NCBI GenBank assembly: GCA_024654625.1
Contig: JANLHB010000034.1
Span: 1-51,038 of the forward strand
Reading direction: 5' to 3'
DNA length: 51,038 bases
Source of the DNA: Patescibacteria group bacterium
GTDB lineage: Bacteria > Patescibacteriota > Minisyncoccia > GCA-002772825
Below the pieces are notes generated by a model. The model saw only the letters and a list, made by a program, of their open reading frames with translations, did not search any database and had not been told where the DNA came from. The position numbers were made by a program, and so were the translations under genes. Of the stretch, positions 48,735 through 51,038 are shown in pieces (the stretch's first letter is position 1; each line of letters begins with the position of its first letter).

Positions 48735-49199
48735 TTATTTATTTTTATCAAGTTTTATATTTTTCTTCACCTTATCTTCAATAGCCCACATAATAGTGAA
48801 AATAAATATAGTAAGGGCACTGACAAAAACGGCTATGGCATAAAGCTCATAACCAACCGCCATCCCTATACCGGCTGCCATCCACAAACCAGCCGCTGTG
48901 GTAAGCCCTCTTAACTTAGACCTCTTGAAGATTATAAGCCCGGCGCCTATAAAACCGATTCCAACAATGACCTGAGAAGCGACTCGAAGCGGGTCAAAAT
49001 TTGTAATCCCTATATATCGAGATGTAACAGTATTTGAGATGACAATAAAAAGAGCCGCACTCATGCTTACCAAGGCATAAGTCCTCATGCCCGCTGTCTT
49101 ATGAGCAACTGATCTCTCAATACCTATAATGCCACCTAGTAAAGCCGCGACAGCCAACTGAAGAAATATATTTAAATTTTGGATAAATGTTAATTCCAT
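48735..49199 (-). CDS. MgtC/SapB family membrane protein
   Basis: A 154-residue protein with four to five hydrophobic helices. LGGIIGIERSVAHKTAGMRTYALVSMSAALF and QVIVGIGFIGAGLI, then LRGLTTAAGLWMAAGIGMAVG are the family motifs. In pathogens MgtC affects Mg2+ homeostasis and ATP synthase; its role in this organism is unknown. It lies 11 bases upstream of tpiA. Confidence 0.9.
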   Translation of the reverse strand: MELTFIQNLNIFLQLAVAALLGGIIGIERSVAHKTAGMRTYALVSMSAALFIVISNTVTSRYIGITNFDPLRVASQVIVGIGFIGAGLIIFKRSKLRGLTTAAGLWMAAGIGMAVGYELYAIAVFVSALTIFIFTIMWAIEDKVKKNIKLDKNK

Positions 49200-49206
49200 A
49201 AAAAGA

Positions 49207-49785
49207 TTATACCGTTTTTCCGATATTTTTTATATCCGATAAAAGCTCTTGTTTTTTTTCATCATTAAATTTTCTTAAAGAGCTTATAATTTTAATATCT
49301 ACCGGGTTAACGCCGCAAAATTCCAAAACAATTTTTTTTAAAGCGACAACGCTTGGCGCGCCAAAAAGCTTCTCGCTTATTTTTTGCTTATTGTCCATGG
49401 TAACTATAAGGTGAGCGCTCTTCCCGCTTAAAAGTCTGTCCGGGTAAGGTTGCCCTTTATTGAACTTGAAACCGAAACCCGGCAAGAAAACCCTATCCAC
49501 AAATCCCTTCATAAGAGCCGGCATTCCTCCCCACCAAGTAGGGTACACAAACACAAGATGATCTGCCCAGCGCATATCTTCTTGAGCTTTCTTTAAATCT
49601 TCTTCAAGCTCCTGAATAGATGAATACCCTTTCCATAAAATCGGGTCAAATTTTAAATCACCAATATAAACCTCTCTCACCTCCTTCCCGCTCTCTTTTG
49701 CTCCGTCTATATAACTTTGCATTATAGATCCGCAAAAACTCTCACGAGACGGATGCCCTAATATGACAGTTACTTTCTTATTCAT
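49207..49785 (-). CDS. NAD(P)H dehydrogenase (quinone)/flavodoxin-fold oxidoreductase
   Basis: A flavodoxin-2 family protein with FMN or FAD: VTVILGHPSRESFCGSIM phosphate loop, HLVFVYPTWWGGMPALMKGFVDRVFLPGFGFKF, and GKSAHLIVTMDNK. I start it at the ATG at 49785 (MNKKVTVILGHP, 192 residues), because the extra 18 residues from 49839 are not family-like. It reduces quinones or similar acceptors with NAD(P)H. It lies close to MgtC in the same direction. Confidence 0.88.
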   Translation of the reverse strand: MNKKVTVILGHPSRESFCGSIMQSYIDGAKESGKEVREVYIGDLKFDPILWKGYSSIQELEEDLKKAQEDMRWADHLVFVYPTWWGGMPALMKGFVDRVFLPGFGFKFNKGQPYPDRLLSGKSAHLIVTMDNKQKISEKLFGAPSVVALKKIVLEFCGVNPVDIKIISSLRKFNDEKKQELLSDIKNIGKTV

Positions 49786-49869
49786 AGAGACATAATAAAC
49801 TATTTTTCGTTTATAACAAAATAAGAATGTTGACAGCAAAGGATACTCAGATTATCGCGCAAAATAAAA

Positions 49870-49899
49870 AAGCGCCGAAGTTTTTAGGCTTCGGCGCTT
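49870..49899 (-). terminator. terminator of the unknown 275-aa gene
   Basis: AAGCGCCGAAG (49870-49880) pairs with CTTCGGCGCTT (49889-49899); read on the minus strand it is followed by TTTTTATTTT. It sits 64 bases after the stop at 49963. Confidence 0.85.
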
Positions 49900-49962
49900 A
49901 TAGGAACTTGGCAAGGAATTTTGTCTTTTTAAAACTTACTACTACCTTTTATGACTTATATC

Positions 49963-50790
49963 CTAAATGGCCTCGGCTATAGCCATGCTCTCCGGTGAAG
50001 TTGAAGGGAATATGTTTATCCCCCCACCCTTCTTGGTTATGAAGGCCACGACACCGGCATGCAGTCTGAGAACCGCTGACGGCGCCTCTTCCGAAGATGC
50101 CACGAAGACGCTTTTGAAGCTTCCGTCCTTGAGGTTTAAGGCGAAGATGTCGCCCCCCACAGTGACCAGCGCCCTTCCTTTCTCTACGCGGTCTATATAG
50201 AGGATAGTCTTATCGCCCTTGACCTCTGCGATCTTCATGGCTTTTGCCCATGCCTCTTTGTAAAGGTCGCCCAAGGATATCTCCTTGATGACCTTATCAT
50301 CCGTGAAGATAATACCCTTGGAAAGAACGCTTTGGTACTCCCTCCTTACAGTGAAGGGCTGGACACTCTTCATCCAGCCGGGGAGCTTGATTGCATCAAC
50401 GGCATAGTTTTTCCAGCTGATGTAGAACTTCACCCTTAAGGACATCCCGTAAGCCGGGAAGTATGCGCCGTTTAAGCCGTCCCTCCTGACGATCTCCGCA
50501 ATCTTTGATACCAGCAATTTCACCTGCGAGGTGATGTTGCCAGTGATGCCAAAGAGGACATTGCCGTCAGGCAGTATAGACACACTCTGTATCGTTGTGG
50601 ACACCTCCCTTGAAACGTGAGGGAAGATGCTTACGACTTTCTCTCTCACTGATACGGCCTCATCAAAGGCCATGATGTACACCCTGCCTGAAGTGCCACC
50701 TTCCGGCAACAATATGCCGGCCATTCTCTGCAGGTCTATGCCCTTTACCTCATTGAAATAACCCAGGTTTGTTTCTTTTTTAAGAATCAC
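49963..50790 (-). CDS. unknown 275-aa protein, G+C-richer
   Basis: Not recognised. No signal peptide or membrane segment; the pattern of short alternating strands (VSIFPHVSREVSTTIQ, VLFGITGNITSQVKLLV, ALVTVGGDIFALNLKDGSF) suggests a beta-rich, possibly propeller-like domain. Translation starts at GTG, after AAAGGGGATAATC, a plausible ribosome site. Codons are richer in G+C (GAG, AAG, CTG) than in most genes here, as for 3221-4312 and 11970-12284. A strong terminator follows. It lies next to an IS30 end and may have come with mobile DNA. Confidence 0.55.
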   Translation of the reverse strand: MILKKETNLGYFNEVKGIDLQRMAGILLPEGGTSGRVYIMAFDEAVSVREKVVSIFPHVSREVSTTIQSVSILPDGNVLFGITGNITSQVKLLVSKIAEIVRRDGLNGAYFPAYGMSLRVKFYISWKNYAVDAIKLPGWMKSVQPFTVRREYQSVLSKGIIFTDDKVIKEISLGDLYKEAWAKAMKIAEVKGDKTILYIDRVEKGRALVTVGGDIFALNLKDGSFKSVFVASSEEAPSAVLRLHAGVVAFITKKGGGINIFPSTSPESMAIAEAI

Positions 50791-50962
50791 GATTATCCCC
50801 TTTTTTAATTGTTATTTTGGTTTACCCTTGCCAAGGAATCCCCAAAAAAAATATAAAGAACTAATTCCGCGCTAACTATACGCCATACGGAAACAAGATT
50901 ATAGTTTACATGATATATTTCTTCTGTCAACAACAAAAAAGGTCAGTTCAACAAGTAAGTGC

Positions 50963-50996
50963 AACACTTTGATTAAACAGATAATATCAAAGTGTT
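50963..50996. repeat. inverted repeat before the IS30 transposase start
   Basis: AACACTTTGAT (50963-50973) pairs with ATCAAAGTGTT (50986-50996), ending directly before the ATG. It probably belongs to the left end of the IS30 element and could be bound by the transposase. Confidence 0.65.
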
Positions 50997-51038
50997 ATGA
51001 AATACAAGCATTTAACGATTGAGGAAAGGGAAAAAATA
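50997..51038 (+). CDS. IS30-family transposase, N-terminal fragment (partial)
   Basis: Only 14 codons are in the window: MKYKHLTIEEREKI, the standard start of IS30 transposases (helix-turn-helix). The gene runs past the window end. An inverted repeat ends right at its ATG. Confidence 0.75.
   Translation, partial: MKYKHLTIEEREKI

Larger units (their letters stand above)
50950..51038 (+). mobile_element. left end of an IS30-family insertion sequence (cut by the window edge)
   Basis: The sequence from about 50950 (CAACAAGTAAGTGCAACACTTTG) has the look of an IS30 terminal region and is followed by the transposase start at 50997. The exact terminal inverted repeat cannot be set without the other end. 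Nothing recognisable lies in 50791-50949. Confidence 0.6.

Overview
The window looks like a chromosome segment of a Candidate Phyla Radiation (Patescibacteria) bacterium, most likely a Parcubacteria lineage. This is judged from gene content and style. The DNA is A+T-rich with many ATA/AGA codons, and proteins are compact. There is a PilB/PilC/minor-pilin type IV pilus block, ComEC, a GH15-DUF5752-GH57-GT4 glucan cluster, a short lower-glycolysis pair, large surface proteins with repeated Ig/FN3-like modules, and many small palindromes, some inserted in frame inside genes. No rRNA is present. Three tRNAs (Phe, Ala, Arg) lie on the minus strand.

Layout. 1-4312: a possible structured RNA, a 910-aa repeat surface protein and a lipoprotein. 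4506-9975: tsaD, a nucleotide-sugar dehydrogenase, valS and a PrsW-like membrane protease. 10002-12284: Hsp20, a REP-type tyrosine transposase flanked by palindromes, tRNA-Phe and small proteins. 12446-17267: glucan metabolism operon. 17409-19703: lon. 19907-22164: a small XRE/DHFR-like/membrane operon, GIY-YIG, tRNA-Ala, tRNA-Arg and a glutaredoxin. 22381-32085: a hydrogenase region. 32114-39828: type IV pilus assembly genes with a response regulator and histidine kinase. 39903-46175: exopolysaccharide glycosyltransferases, ComEC, RNase H and RecJ. 46346-49785: HIT protein, pgk, tpiA, MgtC-like and a flavodoxin-fold oxidoreductase. 49963-51038: an unknown gene and the left end of an IS30-family element.

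The most unusual part is 22381-32085. On the plus strand are a HypC with a His/Cys-rich tail, a HypC-HydE fusion and a full HydG. HydE and HydG are the radical-SAM enzymes that build the [FeFe]-hydrogenase H-cluster, whereas HypC is the iron-carrier chaperone of [NiFe]-hydrogenase maturation. Facing them, overlapping by a few bases, is a group-3b-type [NiFe] hydrogenase (HyhB, HyhG, HyhS, HyhL) with murD and murC between the small and large subunit genes. The large subunit ends exactly at the DPCxxCxxH motif, so it has no C-terminal peptide to be removed. No HydF, HydA, HypA, HypB, HypD, HypE, HypF or maturation protease is encoded in the window. I infer a possible hybrid maturation route in which HydG/HydE supply CO/CN-ligated iron to a [NiFe] enzyme through a fused HypC domain.

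A second theme is small palindromic DNA. Three intergenic hairpins (30156-30231, 43875-43951, 46221-46304) share a 30-31 base loop and a single-base bulge 9-10 bp from the loop; two of them have 24 identical loop bases. Other palindromes share a TCCGCC-GGCGGA, CCTGCCGGCAGG or CAAGGTG-CACCTTG core, and such cores also sit in frame inside tsaD, hyhB and tpiA. Several genes appear to have extended -10 promoters 7-8 bases before the start codon, suggesting leaderless mRNAs.
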